Below are positions 25,217 through 34,727 of a stretch of DNA of 64,000 bases, one piece after another. The DNA is from Terrabacter sp. MAHUQ-38 (GTDB taxonomy: Bacteria > Actinomycetota > Actinomycetes > Actinomycetales > Dermatophilaceae), in contig NZ_JACVCU010000001.1 of NCBI RefSeq assembly GCF_014518425.1, positions 248,001 through 312,000 on the forward strand. The letters run 5' to 3'. Each line of letters starts with the position of its first letter. The first letter of the stretch is position 1. Under the pieces are notes generated by a model, which did no database searches, was not told the origin of the DNA, and worked only from the letters and a program-made list of their open reading frames with translations. A program made the translations under genes and the position numbers.

Positions 25217-25789
25217 TCAGGGCACCGGAAAGCCCGGCGGCGGGCCCTCTCCTGTAGCCCCGTCGAACTGCTCACGCAGCAGGTCGGCATGCCCGGTGTG
25301 GCGGGCGTACTCCTCGATCATGTCCGCCAGCAGCCGGCGCAGGCTCATCCCGCTCGGGGTGGTCTGCTCCAGCCCACCGCGGGACAGCGCCACGGCCAGC
25401 GCGTCGCGGGAGCGGTGCACGGTGGCGACCCACAGGGCACGCAACTCATCCGGGGTGTCGTCGGCTGCCGTGCTCCAGGCCCAGTCTTCCCAGTCATCCT
25501 CGGGGTCCCGTTGGTCGAACGGTGCCATGGACTGGCGGTCGGCGAGCCTGTTCTGGAAATAGAGCTCTTCGACCCACGCGAGGTGTTTGAGCAGGCCTCC
25601 CAGTGTCACCGACGACGCGCCGAGCCGCAGACGCAGCCCCTCACGGCCCACATCGGCGCACTTCCACGCGAACGTACGCCGGTTGCGTTCCAGGGTGATC
25701 ACGGCCGTGTCGACCTCGTCGCCGCGCAAGAACCGCTCGATCTCCCACTCCGGTGGCTGGCCCGGACTGAAGCCGAAGGTGCTCGTCAT
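25217..25789 (-). CDS. DinB-superfamily (DUF664-like) protein
   Basis: A 190-residue four-helix-bundle protein. LGGLLKHLAWVEELYFQNRL and MIEEYARHTGHADLLREQFDG contain the His residues that bind metal in DinB/YfiT-type proteins. Actinobacterial members are often mycothiol-dependent transferases, which would fit, but the substrate is unknown. The ATG is chosen because TATGGT is 7 nt upstream (leaderless) and the family normally begins here. Confidence 0.8.
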   Translation of the reverse strand: MTSTFGFSPGQPPEWEIERFLRGDEVDTAVITLERNRRTFAWKCADVGREGLRLRLGASSVTLGGLLKHLAWVEELYFQNRLADRQSMAPFDQRDPEDDWEDWAWSTAADDTPDELRALWVATVHRSRDALAVALSRGGLEQTTPSGMSLRRLLADMIEEYARHTGHADLLREQFDGATGEGPPPGFPVP

Positions 25790-25925
25790 GCAAGCCACCA
25801 TAAGGATGCTCACGTACGAGATGCGACTGGACCCGTCCATCCGCCGCGAGGCGACCGCGGGCCCTTGGTCGATGCTTGCGGAAAGCGCCACGAGCGAACG
25901 ACCTCCGGCGAACGAGGGCCGCGGC

Positions 25926-26126
25926 CTAGGGCCAGTAGGCAGCGAGATAGGCAATCACCAGTGCGCCCAGGGAAACGCCCACGAAGAGCGCGCCCACCTT
26001 CATCTCGGCGGCTCGCCGCGCCGAGACATCGAGCCCGGACCGTCCCGGCCCCGACTGCGAGCCCCACACGATCAGGCCGATGCCGACCACGAGCAACACG
26101 CCGACGCCGGTCCAGAAGTAGGTCAT
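25926..26126 (-). CDS. Small two-helix membrane protein
   Basis: About 66 residues with two hydrophobic segments (WTGVGVLLVVGIGLIVWG and VGALFVGVSLGALVIAYLA) joined by a short basic loop. An upstream in-frame start would add 20 residues. No family is recognised and no partner is evident. Confidence 0.5.
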   Translation of the reverse strand: MTYFWTGVGVLLVVGIGLIVWGSQSGPGRSGLDVSARRAAEMKVGALFVGVSLGALVIAYLAAYWP

Positions 26127-26429
26127 CGTCCCGCCGACGTTCCCTCGGCTGAGAAACCACGGAAGGTCAAAGGCTGCTGGTACCACCAGAGCCGCTGCTC
26201 CTGCTGCCCTGCGTGCTGTTGGAGCTGGGCCGTCACGGGGTTACCCCACGCCGGGCGCTCGGCCACTCGTCTGCCACCGGCCCACGATCGCACAGCCAGG
26301 AGGTCGACTCCACGGCCTCGCAAAGGCGTGGCCATCCGGCCAGCTGAAGTTCGAAGCTTCACGAGCGCCCAGGCGGAGTACGGGGTCAAGTCCGTCGGGC
26401 TTGACGGACACCCCCAGAATGCCATGAGC
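26127..26429. other. About 300 bp without a gene
   Basis: Between the small membrane gene and the inositol operon terminator I see no supported gene on either strand. Open frames here are short and have no codon bias. Confidence 0.4.
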
Positions 26430-26458
26430 CCCGGCCGGCTCTGCTCGGACCGGCCGGG
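26430..26458 (-). terminator. Hairpin terminator of the inositol operon
   Basis: CCCGGCCGG and CCGGCCGGG flank an 11-nt loop, 19 bp past the stop codon of the last operon gene (iolG) on the minus strand. There is no U-tract. Confidence 0.6.
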
Positions 26459-26476
26459 CCTCGTTGGCCAAGGGAA

Positions 26477-27481
26477 TCAGGCGTAGAAGTCGGGCTTCGC
26501 GATCATCTCGACCTTGACGACGCCGTCGTCGGTGAGCGCACGCACGCCGGCGTCGCACACGCACGCGGCGGCATACCCGTCCCACGACGTCGACCCGGTG
26601 TGCTCGCCCACGGCGACAGCGTCGACCCACTCCTGGACCTCGGTGACGAAGGCCCCCCAGAAGCGGTCGTTGTGGTCGCGGGCGATGGAGTTGCGCACCC
26701 CGGCGCCGTCGCGCACGACGATCGCGTTCTGGTCGCCGAGGCTGACCGTGCCCTTCTCGGCGACGGCCTCGCACCGGATGTCGTAGCCGAACTGGCAGTT
26801 GACGAAGATCTCGTCGTCGACGCGCACGCCGGACTCCGTCTCGAGCACCAGCACCAAGGGATCCTGCAGGTGCTCGAAACGCAGCGACGTCTTCTTCGGC
26901 TTGTCGACGCGCGCTGAGACGAACTCCTCACCGAGCAGCCAACGGAGAGTGTCGATCTCGTGGATCGCGGTGTCGTTGATCGCCATGTCCCACGTGTAGT
27001 GCTCCGGCACGGTCGGGTTGCGGTGCGCACAGTGCACCATGAGCGTCTCGCCGAGCTCGCCGGAGTCGAGCAGCTCCTTCATCTGCCGGTAGCTGCGGTC
27101 GAACCGCCGCATGAAGCCGACCGTCACGAGACGCCGGCCGCCCGCCTCCTCCGCCTCCATGATCCGCAGCGCGGCGTCGGCGGTCGGCGTGAGCGGCTTC
27201 TCGCAGAAGACCGGCTTGCCGGCGGCGATCGCGGCCAGCACGTCGACCTCGTGGGCCGGTCCGTAGCTGCAGATCATCACCGCGTCGACCTCGTCGGCGG
27301 CAATGAGACTCGCCGAGTCGGCGTACGCCGTCCCACCGATGCGCGAAGCGACCTCCTTGGCCCGCACCTCGTCGACGTCGCTGACGGCGACGACGCGCCC
27401 TCCGGCGATGACGGTGTGGATGCGGTCGATGTGCGCCTGCCCCATGCCTCCGGGGCCGATCATCCCGATACGAACTGTCAT
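26477..27481 (-). CDS. iolG: myo-Inositol 2-dehydrogenase (Gfo/Idh/MocA family)
   Basis: A 334-residue NAD-dependent dehydrogenase expected to oxidise myo-inositol to 2-keto-myo-inositol, the first step of the pathway. [18 protein letters not shown] is the Rossmann motif, VFCEKPLTP holds the catalytic Lys, and [17 protein letters not shown] has the Asp/His pair of IolG proteins. It is the last gene of the nine-gene iol operon, 15 bp after iolE. A second candidate dehydrogenase opens the operon (35752-36756), so which one prefers myo-inositol and which another isomer is open. Confidence 0.85.
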   Translation of the reverse strand: MTVRIGMIGPGGMGQAHIDRIHTVIAGGRVVAVSDVDEVRAKEVASRIGGTAYADSASLIAADEVDAVMICSYGPAHEVDVLAAIAAGKPVFCEKPLTPTADAALRIMEAEEAGGRRLVTVGFMRRFDRSYRQMKELLDSGELGETLMVHCAHRNPTVPEHYTWDMAINDTAIHEIDTLRWLLGEEFVSARVDKPKKTSLRFEHLQDPLVLVLETESGVRVDDEIFVNCQFGYDIRCEAVAEKGTVSLGDQNAIVVRDGAGVRNSIARDHNDRFWGAFVTEVQEWVDAVAVGEHTGSTSWDGYAAACVCDAGVRALTDDGVVKVEMIAKPDFYA

Positions 27482-27496
27482 CTCAGGACTCCTTCG

Positions 27497-28429
27497 TCAC
27501 TTGAGGCCGAGGCCGACGGATGCGAGGTACTCGCGCGTCTGGATGGCGTTGGGCAGCGGGTAGGACGGGTCGCACGGGTACATGTCCTGCTCGCACACGA
27601 CGTAGAGCTCCTTGTCGAGGTCGGCGAGCGCGTCGACGAGAGACGGCATGTCGGGCGCACCGGCCGGCGGCGCGACCGAGCAGCCCTTGGCCACCGCGAG
27701 GCCGAAGGGCCAGTCCTCGTCGTGGGCCTGCTTCACGAGGCCCTCGTCCATCGCCTTGATGTGGACGTAGGAGATGCGCTCGGGGTACTTCCGGCAGAGC
27801 TCCATCGGGTCACCGCCGCCGTAGACGATGTGCCCGGTGTCGAGGCAGAAGCCGACGTAGTCGGGGTCGGTCGCCTGGAAGACGCGGTCGATGTCCGCCG
27901 GCGTCTCGATGTGGCTGTCGCCGTGCGGGTGCAGCACCATCTGGAGGCCGTAGTCCTCCTTCATGATGCGGCCGAGCCTGTCGGCGTTGGAGATGTACGC
28001 GTTCCAGGCCTCCGTCGACAGCACGCGGTCGTCCGTGTAGGCCCACGTCTTCTCGTCGCGGAACATCGGCGGCAGGTGCACGATGTACTCCGCCCCGACG
28101 GCGGCGTGCGTCTCGGCGATCTCGCGGAACGTCTTCTCGGTCTCCGCCCACGCCTCCGGCTTGTGCAGGATGCCCCACCCGGTGCCCGCGACGACTCGGA
28201 AGCCGCGCTTGTCCATCTCCTCCTGGAGCCGCTTCGGGTCCTTGGGGAAGTAGCCGAAGGGTCCCGTCTCCATGACGGAGAAGCCGGCCTCGGCCATCTC
28301 GTCGAGGGCCGTCTCCCAGTGGATCTGCTTGTCGTCCTCGGGGAACCAGACGCCCCACTGGTCGGGGCACACGCCGATGGTCAGCTTGCTGTAACGCTCG
28401 TCGGTGTTGCGGGCCTTGGACTCGGCCAT
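27497..28429 (-). CDS. iolE: 2-Keto-myo-inositol dehydratase-type TIM barrel
   Basis: A 310-residue TIM barrel expected to dehydrate 2-keto-myo-inositol to 3D-trihydroxycyclohexane-dione. LTIGVCPDQWGVWFP at the start, VLHPHGDSHIETPADIDRVF, FCLDTGHIVYGGGDP and ISYVHIKAMDE align with the metal-binding strands of Bacillus IolE; the late VAPPAGAPDM loop also fits. The ATG has GAGAGGA upstream. It lies between iolA (46 bp) and iolG (15 bp). Confidence 0.82.
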   Translation of the reverse strand: MAESKARNTDERYSKLTIGVCPDQWGVWFPEDDKQIHWETALDEMAEAGFSVMETGPFGYFPKDPKRLQEEMDKRGFRVVAGTGWGILHKPEAWAETEKTFREIAETHAAVGAEYIVHLPPMFRDEKTWAYTDDRVLSTEAWNAYISNADRLGRIMKEDYGLQMVLHPHGDSHIETPADIDRVFQATDPDYVGFCLDTGHIVYGGGDPMELCRKYPERISYVHIKAMDEGLVKQAHDEDWPFGLAVAKGCSVAPPAGAPDMPSLVDALADLDKELYVVCEQDMYPCDPSYPLPNAIQTREYLASVGLGLK

Positions 28430-28475
28430 TGTTCTGGGTCCTCTCGAGGGGTGTGGTGGGGCGCGGGGGCGCGGG

Positions 28476-29975
28476 TCAGTCGTTCTGGGGGAAGCCGAGG
28501 TTGAGGCCGCCGTGGCTCGGGTCGAGCCAGCGGGACGTGACGACCTTGCCGCGGGTGAAGAAGTGGACGCCCTCCATGCCGTGGGCGTGGGTGTCGCCGA
28601 AGAGCGAGTTCTTCCACCCGCCGAAGGAGTAGTACGACACGGGGACCGGGATCGGCACGTTGACGCCGACCATGCCGACCTGGACGTGGCGCTGGAACTT
28701 GCGGGCCGCGCCGCCGTCGTTGGTGAAGATCGCCGTCCCGTTGCCGTAGGGGTTGCTGTTGATGAGCTCGAGACCCTCGTCGTAGGAGTGGACCCGCACG
28801 ACCGACAGCACCGGCCCGAAGATCTCGTCGTCGTAGAGCGACATGCCGGGCTTGACGTTGTCGAAGAGCGTCGGCGCGAGGAAGTAGCCCTCGCCGTCCG
28901 ACTCGAACTCGGCCTCCCGCCCGTCGACGACGAGCGTTGCACCCTCGGCCACGCCGGCGTCGAGGTACGACGTGACCTTGTCGCGGTGCTGTGACGTCAC
29001 GAGCGGGCCCATGTCGCAGCCGCGCGTGCCGTCGCCGGTGACGAGCTTGCCCATGCGATCCTTGATCTTCGAGATCAGCTCGTCGGCGATGGGCTCGACG
29101 GCCACGAGGGCCGAGATCGCCATGCAGCGCTCCCCCGCCGAGCCGAAACCGGCGTTGACGGCCGCGTCGGCGGCGAGGTCGAGGTCGGCGTCGGGGAGCA
29201 CGAGCATGTGGTTCTTCGCGCCGCCGAGGGCCTGGACCCGCTTGCCGTGCGCCGTGCCGGTCTCGTAGACGTACTTCGCGATCGGCGTCGAGCCGACGAA
29301 CGACACCGACTTCACGTCAGGGTGCGTGAGCAGCGCGTCGACGGCCTCCTTGTCGCCGTTGACGACCTGCATGACGCCGTCGGGCAGGCCGGCCTCCTTC
29401 CAGAGTGCCGCGACGGCGAGCGCCGCCGACGGGTCCTTCTCCGACGGCTTGAGGACGACCGCGTTGCCGCACGCGATGGCGATGGGGATGAACCACATCG
29501 GCACCATGGCCGGGAAGTTGAACGGCGAGATCACGGCGACCACGCCGAGCGGCTGGCGGATCGAGTACACGTCGACGTTCGTCGAGGCGTTCTCGGAGAA
29601 GCCCCCGCGCAGCAGGTGCGGGATGCCACAGGCGAACTCGGCGACCTCGAGGCCGCGGGTCACCTCGCCGAGGGCATCACTCAGCACCTTGCCGTGCTCG
29701 GCCGTGATGAGGGCCGCGATCTCCTCCTTGCGTTCGTTGAGCAGCTCGCGGAAGGCGAAGAGCACGCCCGACCGCTTGGCGAGGGAGGCGTCGGCCCAGC
29801 CCTCCCACGCGGCGGCGGCGGACTTCACGACGTCGCCGACGAGCGCGGCCGACGCGAGGTCGAGGGCGCCGGTCTGCTCACCGGTGGCGGGGTTGTAGAC
29901 AGGTGACGTGCGCTCGGCGGTGCCGGTCCACGGCCGGCCGTCGATGAGGTGGGTGATGCGGGTTGGCGTGCTCAT
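28476..29975 (-). CDS. iolA: Methylmalonate-semialdehyde dehydrogenase (CoA-acylating)
   Basis: A 499-residue ALDH that converts malonic/methylmalonic semialdehyde to acetyl-/propionyl-CoA, the last step of inositol breakdown. SPFNFPAMVPMWFIP and FVGSTPIAKYVYE bind the cofactor, and Cys in GSAGERCMAISALV is the nucleophile. LGGAKNHMLVLPDAD shows Asn where general ALDHs have the catalytic Glu, as expected for this CoA-dependent subfamily. Start ATG behind GAAGGA. It follows the iolH-like gene by 66 bp. Confidence 0.92.
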   Translation of the reverse strand: MSTPTRITHLIDGRPWTGTAERTSPVYNPATGEQTGALDLASAALVGDVVKSAAAAWEGWADASLAKRSGVLFAFRELLNERKEEIAALITAEHGKVLSDALGEVTRGLEVAEFACGIPHLLRGGFSENASTNVDVYSIRQPLGVVAVISPFNFPAMVPMWFIPIAIACGNAVVLKPSEKDPSAALAVAALWKEAGLPDGVMQVVNGDKEAVDALLTHPDVKSVSFVGSTPIAKYVYETGTAHGKRVQALGGAKNHMLVLPDADLDLAADAAVNAGFGSAGERCMAISALVAVEPIADELISKIKDRMGKLVTGDGTRGCDMGPLVTSQHRDKVTSYLDAGVAEGATLVVDGREAEFESDGEGYFLAPTLFDNVKPGMSLYDDEIFGPVLSVVRVHSYDEGLELINSNPYGNGTAIFTNDGGAARKFQRHVQVGMVGVNVPIPVPVSYYSFGGWKNSLFGDTHAHGMEGVHFFTRGKVVTSRWLDPSHGGLNLGFPQND

Positions 29976-30041
29976 GGGGTGTCCTTCAGGTCGGAGCAAC
30001 AACAAGACGGGGGTATGCCGGGTGGCCGGCTCAGTGACGAC

Positions 30042-30926
30042 TCAGGGGGCGACGAACGTGGGCGCGGTGTCCCACTTGTCGAGGTAGGAGCGGATGGTGT
30101 CGCGCATGTAGGTGCTCGACTCGCGGGCACGGTCCTCCCAGGCGAATACGCACGAGGTGACGATGCCGTCGAAGCCGATGCGCTCGAGGCCGGCGAAGAA
30201 CTGTCCGAAGTCGACCTCGCCCTGGCCGATGTCGAGGTGCTGGTGCACCGTCACCTGCGAGCCGGGCGGGTTGACGATGTAGCGCAGGCCCGACGAGGCG
30301 GTGTGGTCATAGGCGTCGGCGACGTGGACCATCGTCAGCAGGTCGCCCGCCTTGTCCATGATCCCGTCGCAGTCGTTGCCCTGGTGGAACGTGTGCGGCG
30401 CACAGTAGAGGAACGAGACGTTCGGGCTGTTGATCCCGCGGATCAGGTCGACCGCCTTCTTGCCGTCCTCCTCCCAGTCGTCGGGGTGCGGCTCTAGCAC
30501 GAGCCGGATGCCCTCCTTCTCGAAGGCGGGGAGCAGCTCCTCCATCGATTTCCAGAACTGCCGTTCGCAGGTGGCGGCCTCGCGCGGGTTGCCGTTGAAC
30601 TCGGAGTTCATCGTGTCGACGCCGAGGTCGGACGCGATCTGGATCGCGCGCTTCCAGTAGCGCACGGCCGCCTGGCGGTCCTCCTCATCGGGGCCTGACC
30701 ACCTGAAGAGCGGCAGTACCGACGACACGCCCACACCGGCCGCGGACAGCGCCTTCTTGAAGGCGGCGACCCCGGCGTCGTCGACCCGGGGGTGGTTGAA
30801 GAAGGGGATGAAGTCCTCGCGCGGCGACAGCTCGATCCACTCGTAGCCGAGGTCGGCCACGAGACCGGGCAGCTCGAGCAGCGAGGTCGTCTCGCGGAAC
30901 ATGTACGGGTCGATGGCGAGCTTCAT
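30042..30926 (-). CDS. iolH: IolH-like sugar phosphate isomerase/epimerase
   Basis: A 294-residue TIM-barrel protein. LPGLVADLGYEWIELSPRED at the N-terminus, LVLEPHPDDWEEDG, MVHVADAYDHT and HQHLDIGQGEVDFGQFF match IolH, whose exact role in inositol catabolism is not firmly established (an isomerase acting on 2-keto-inositol or a later intermediate is usually assumed). Its ATG overlaps the iolD stop by 4 bp (ATGA). Confidence 0.75.
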   Translation of the reverse strand: MKLAIDPYMFRETTSLLELPGLVADLGYEWIELSPREDFIPFFNHPRVDDAGVAAFKKALSAAGVGVSSVLPLFRWSGPDEEDRQAAVRYWKRAIQIASDLGVDTMNSEFNGNPREAATCERQFWKSMEELLPAFEKEGIRLVLEPHPDDWEEDGKKAVDLIRGINSPNVSFLYCAPHTFHQGNDCDGIMDKAGDLLTMVHVADAYDHTASSGLRYIVNPPGSQVTVHQHLDIGQGEVDFGQFFAGLERIGFDGIVTSCVFAWEDRARESSTYMRDTIRSYLDKWDTAPTFVAP

Positions 30927-32902
30927 GACAGGGACTCCGGGCTGGTCGGGGCGCTCGTCGGGCTGATGAGGGGACGCTGGGTGGCCTTGTGGTCGGTGTA
31001 CTCCGCGTATGCCGTCCGCGTCGTGTCGAGGTAGCTGACCTCCGAGACCGGCACGTCCCACCACGACGCGCTGTCGGGGGCGTGGACGAGCGGGTCGGTC
31101 TCGACGTGGATGACGACGGGACCACCGTCGGCCGGCGCCGCCTTGGCCTCCTTGATCGCCTGGTGCAGCTCGTCGAGCGAGTGCACCTCGATGACGTGGG
31201 CGCCGAGCGACCGGGCGTTCGCGGCGAGGTCGACGGGCAGTACGTCGCCGTCGAGACGCCCGGACGACTCCCCGCGGAACCGGTACGAGGTGCCGAACCG
31301 CTGCGATCCGAGCGACTCCGAGAGCGACCCGATCGAGTGGAAGCCGTGGTTCTGCACGAGGACGACGATGACCTTGACGCGTTCCTGAACGGCGGTGACG
31401 AGCTCAGTCGGCATCATGAGGTATCCACCGTCGCCGAGCATCGCGAAGACGTCGCGCGACTCGTCGGCGAGCCGGATGCCGATCGACGCCGGCACCTCGT
31501 AGCCCATGCACGAGTAGCCGTACTCGACGTGGTACGCCTTGCGGTCTCGCACCCGCCACAGCTTGTGCAGGTCACCGGGCATCGAGCCGGCCGCGCACAG
31601 CACGACGTCGCGCGGGTCGGTCAGCTCGTTGACGGCGCCGAGCACCTGGCCCTGGGTCAGCAGCCCGTCGGCCAGCCGGTCGGTCACTTCGGGGGCGGGG
31701 TGGTAGGCGGCCTCGACCGAGGCGTCCCACTCGGACCACAGCGCGGCCTGGCGCTCACGGTAGGCGTCGTCGACGGCATACCCGTCGAGGGCCGTGGCGA
31801 GCGCCGTGAGCGCCTCGCGCGCGTCGGCCACGACCGCGAGACCCGCGTGCTTGCCCGCGTCGAAGCGGGCCACGTTGATGTTGACGAAGCGGACACCCTT
31901 GTCCTGGAAGGCAGTCCGTGAGGCGGTGGTGAAGTCGCTCCAGCGCGTGCCGATGCCGACCACGACGTCCGCCTCGGCAGCGAGGGCGTTGGCGGCGGTC
32001 GTTCCCGTCGAGCCGACCGCACCCATCTGCTGCGGGTGACCGTGCGGGAGCGAGCCCTTGCCGGCCTGGCTCTCGCACACGGGGATGCCGGTCTGCTCGG
32101 CCAGCGCGCGCAGCGCCTCCTCCGCGCCGGAGTAGTGGACGCCACCACCGGCGACGACGAGCGGCCGGCGCGCCGACCGGATGACCCGCGCCGCGTCGGC
32201 GATGTCGACGGCTTCCGGCACCGGGCGGGCCACCCGCCACACGCGCGGCGCGAAGAGCTCGACCGGCCAGTCGTGCGCCTCGGCCTGCACGTCCTGCGGC
32301 AGCGAGATCGTCACGGCGCCCGTCTCGACGGGGTCGGTGAGCACCCGCATCGCACCGAGCAGCGCCGACGGCAGCTGCTCGGGACGGCTCACCCGGTCGA
32401 AGAACCTCGACAGCGGGCGGAAGGCGTCGTTGACCGTCACGTCGGCGGCATACGGCGCCTCGAGCTCCTGGAGCACCGGGGAGCTGACGCGGGTCGCGAA
32501 CGTGCCCGACGGCAGGAGCAGGACCGGGATGCGGTTGATCGTCGCGAGGGCCGCGCCGGTCAACATGTTCGTCGAGCCCGGACCCACCGAGGCAGTGCAC
32601 GCCCATGTCTGGAGGCGGTCCTTCTGGCGCGCGTAGCCGACCGACGTGTGGACCATCGCCTGCTCGTTGCGAGCCAGCACGTAGGGAAGGTGCTCGTCGC
32701 CGTCGGCGAGCTCGTTCTGCAGCAAGGCCTGGCCCAGGCCGGCGACATTGCCGTGGCCGAAGATGCCGAAGCAGCCGGCGAAGAGCTTCTGCCGCTCGCC
32801 GTCGCGCTCACTCCACTGGTTCGCGAGGAACCGCACCACGGCCTGTGCCACGGTCAGGCGCACGGTCTCGCCGGTCGAAGCGGTCGGGGTCGCGCTCGTC
32901 AT
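30923..32902 (-). CDS. iolD: 3D-(3,5/4)-trihydroxycyclohexane-1,2-dione hydrolase
   Basis: A 659-residue thiamine-diphosphate enzyme that opens the cyclohexanedione ring to 5-deoxy-glucuronate. GHGNVAGLGQALLQ and ARNEQAMVHTSVGYARQ form the N-terminal PYR domain with its catalytic Glu nearby; GDGGYLMMPTELVTAVQERV through VLVQNHGF is the ThDP/Mg site of the C-terminal domain. The ATG overlaps the iolB stop by 4 bp. Length agrees with Bacillus IolD (about 640). Confidence 0.93.
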   Translation of the reverse strand: MTSATPTASTGETVRLTVAQAVVRFLANQWSERDGERQKLFAGCFGIFGHGNVAGLGQALLQNELADGDEHLPYVLARNEQAMVHTSVGYARQKDRLQTWACTASVGPGSTNMLTGAALATINRIPVLLLPSGTFATRVSSPVLQELEAPYAADVTVNDAFRPLSRFFDRVSRPEQLPSALLGAMRVLTDPVETGAVTISLPQDVQAEAHDWPVELFAPRVWRVARPVPEAVDIADAARVIRSARRPLVVAGGGVHYSGAEEALRALAEQTGIPVCESQAGKGSLPHGHPQQMGAVGSTGTTAANALAAEADVVVGIGTRWSDFTTASRTAFQDKGVRFVNINVARFDAGKHAGLAVVADAREALTALATALDGYAVDDAYRERQAALWSEWDASVEAAYHPAPEVTDRLADGLLTQGQVLGAVNELTDPRDVVLCAAGSMPGDLHKLWRVRDRKAYHVEYGYSCMGYEVPASIGIRLADESRDVFAMLGDGGYLMMPTELVTAVQERVKVIVVLVQNHGFHSIGSLSESLGSQRFGTSYRFRGESSGRLDGDVLPVDLAANARSLGAHVIEVHSLDELHQAIKEAKAAPADGGPVVIHVETDPLVHAPDSASWWDVPVSEVSYLDTTRTAYAEYTDHKATQRPLISPTSAPTSPESLS

Positions 32903-33804
32903 CGAGAGCCTCCAAGCGGGAGTCGGGGGTCGACCGGCTGGGCCGACCACGTGTCGCGGACCCAGCCGTGGGCAGGGTCGTCGCAGATGAGCCAGGCGCG
33001 CTCCTCGCCGGGACCGGCCATGACGTTGAGGTAGTAGAGGTCGTAGCCCGGCGCCGCCATCGCGGGACCGTGCCAGCCGTGCGGCACGAGGACGACGTCG
33101 CCCGAGCGGACTTCGGCCAGGACGTCGATGGGTCGGTGCTCGGTGCCGTAGACGCGTTGGTAGCCAATGGGATCCGTGGCTGCCGTTGATGGCGTCCCAG
33201 CCTGGGGAGCCACCTCGAAGTAGTAGATCTCCTCGAGCTGGGTCTCCTCGCCCGGGCGCTCCTCGTCGTGCTTGTGGGGCGGCCACGAGCTCCAGTTTCC
33301 GGCGGGGGTCACGACCTCGCACGCGATGATGGAGTCGGCCTCGAGCACGCCGGGGATGCCGAAGTTGCGCACCTCCCGCGACGCGATGCCGGCGCCGCGC
33401 AGCTCGACCGGCACCTCGTCGGCGCGCACGTGCCGGAAGGCGAAGCGCGGCTCGGCGGTCTCGGTGACCGCGAAGACGAGCGCCACCCGCGCTGGACCGA
33501 CCGCCGTCACCGACAGACGCGAGCCTGCCGGCACGTAGGCCACGTCCGTCGCGCCGGTGAACACCGAGGGGCGACCGGCCAACGTCGCCTCGTGTCGCCC
33601 GGCCGCGTCGTCGCTCGTCACGAGCACCGACCCCTCGAGCGGCACGACGACGAGCTCACGCAGCCCCGCGTCGAGCCCACGCGACTGCCCGTCGGCGAGC
33701 CGACCGGCATACATCCCCGTGTGCTCCCAGCCGGACGCGTCGGGTTCGACGACGACGTCCCATCCGTCGCCCCCCACCGTGCCGAAGGGGCGGTGCCACG
33801 TCAT
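32899..33804 (-). CDS. iolB: 5-Deoxy-glucuronate isomerase
   Basis: A 301-residue double-cupin enzyme converting 5-deoxy-glucuronate to 5-dehydro-2-deoxy-gluconate. WPPHKHDEERPGEETQLEEI supplies the His and Glu metal ligands, and VLVPHGWHGPAMAAPGYDLY the last cupin strand. The start overlaps the aldolase stop by 4 bp. Length is close to the family norm of about 270-300. Confidence 0.92.
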   Translation of the reverse strand: MTWHRPFGTVGGDGWDVVVEPDASGWEHTGMYAGRLADGQSRGLDAGLRELVVVPLEGSVLVTSDDAAGRHEATLAGRPSVFTGATDVAYVPAGSRLSVTAVGPARVALVFAVTETAEPRFAFRHVRADEVPVELRGAGIASREVRNFGIPGVLEADSIIACEVVTPAGNWSSWPPHKHDEERPGEETQLEEIYYFEVAPQAGTPSTAATDPIGYQRVYGTEHRPIDVLAEVRSGDVVLVPHGWHGPAMAAPGYDLYYLNVMAGPGEERAWLICDDPAHGWVRDTWSAQPVDPRLPLGGSR

Positions 33805-34727
33805 GAGCCACCTCCGGAACCACCGTGCACGAGCCCGGCCGCGATGTCGACAGCCGCGGCGACGTCACCGTCAGGCGGGAACAGCAGGGCTCGCCCGACG
33901 ACGAGCCCGCGCACGGCGGGCAGGTCGAGCGCCCGGCCCCACGACGCATACGTCTCGTGCGGGTCGCCCTGGGGATCGCCCCCGAGCAGCAGCGTGGGCA
34001 GGGTCGTGGCGTCCATGACGCGCTCGAGCTCGTCGACGACGGGCAGCTTGAGCCACGTGTGGGCGCTGGACGCGCCGAGGCCGGCGCCGATGTGGATCGA
34101 CTTGATCGTCGAGTCGGGGTCGAGCTGGTTGACGACCCGGCCACCCTCGCGCACGGAGATGAACGGCTCGACCATCGCCATGAGCTGGTGCTCCGCGAGC
34201 TCGGTGACGGCGCGGGCGCTGGCCTCGAGCGTGGCCACGGTGCCTGGGTCGTCGAGGCAGATGCGCGTCAGCATCTTGCCGCCGTCGAGACCGCGCGCCG
34301 CGATCTCGTGCGCGCTGTAGGCGGTGAAGCGGTCGTCGAGCTCGAAGCAGGCACCCTGCAGGCCGCCGCGGTTCATCGACCCGATGGCGAGCTTGTCGTC
34401 GAGGGCGCCGAGCAGGAGGAGGTCGTCGAGGACGTCCGGCGTGCCGAGCACGCCGTCGACGCCGGGACGCGCGAGCGCGGTCGCGAGCCGCTCCAGCAGG
34501 TCGCTCCGGCTCGCCATCGCCGAGCCCGCGCCGCGGACTCCCAGGGCGCCGCGGGCGGGGTGGTCCGCGGCGACGACGAGGAGACGGCCGTCCCGGCCGA
34601 CGAGCGGGCGGCGTCGGCGCGCGGCCCAGGCCGCGGCGATGCGTCCCGGCTCACGGACCCGGATCTCGGTGAGGTCGGCGACCGCGACGCTGCGGGAGGT
34701 GCGGGGGGTGTGCTCGGTGGTGGTCAT
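33801..34727 (-). CDS. Class I aldolase, probably 5-dehydro-2-deoxy-phosphogluconate aldolase
   Basis: A 308-residue TIM-barrel aldolase of the LacD/DeoC-like group. LLVVAADHPARGALG near the start and HTWLKLPVVDELERVMD (likely Schiff-base Lys) fit. In actinobacterial iol operons such a gene takes the place of IolJ, cleaving the kinase product to DHAP and malonate semialdehyde. It sits between iolC and iolB with 4-bp overlaps on both sides, which supports this role. The exact assignment rests on context. Confidence 0.75.
   Translation of the reverse strand: MTTTEHTPRTSRSVAVADLTEIRVREPGRIAAAWAARRRRPLVGRDGRLLVVAADHPARGALGVRGAGSAMASRSDLLERLATALARPGVDGVLGTPDVLDDLLLLGALDDKLAIGSMNRGGLQGACFELDDRFTAYSAHEIAARGLDGGKMLTRICLDDPGTVATLEASARAVTELAEHQLMAMVEPFISVREGGRVVNQLDPDSTIKSIHIGAGLGASSAHTWLKLPVVDELERVMDATTLPTLLLGGDPQGDPHETYASWGRALDLPAVRGLVVGRALLFPPDGDVAAAVDIAAGLVHGGSGGGS

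Noticed and set aside
27497-28942. A longer open frame that would fuse IolE to an upstream Ser/Arg-rich stretch
   Set aside because: The upstream part lies out of frame over the clear iolA gene; the ATG at 28429 has a ribosome site and gives the normal IolE start.
32903-33322. N-terminal extension of IolD through the iolB gene
   Set aside because: It overlaps iolB out of frame, and the ATG at 32902 forms the usual 4-bp overlap seen throughout the operon.
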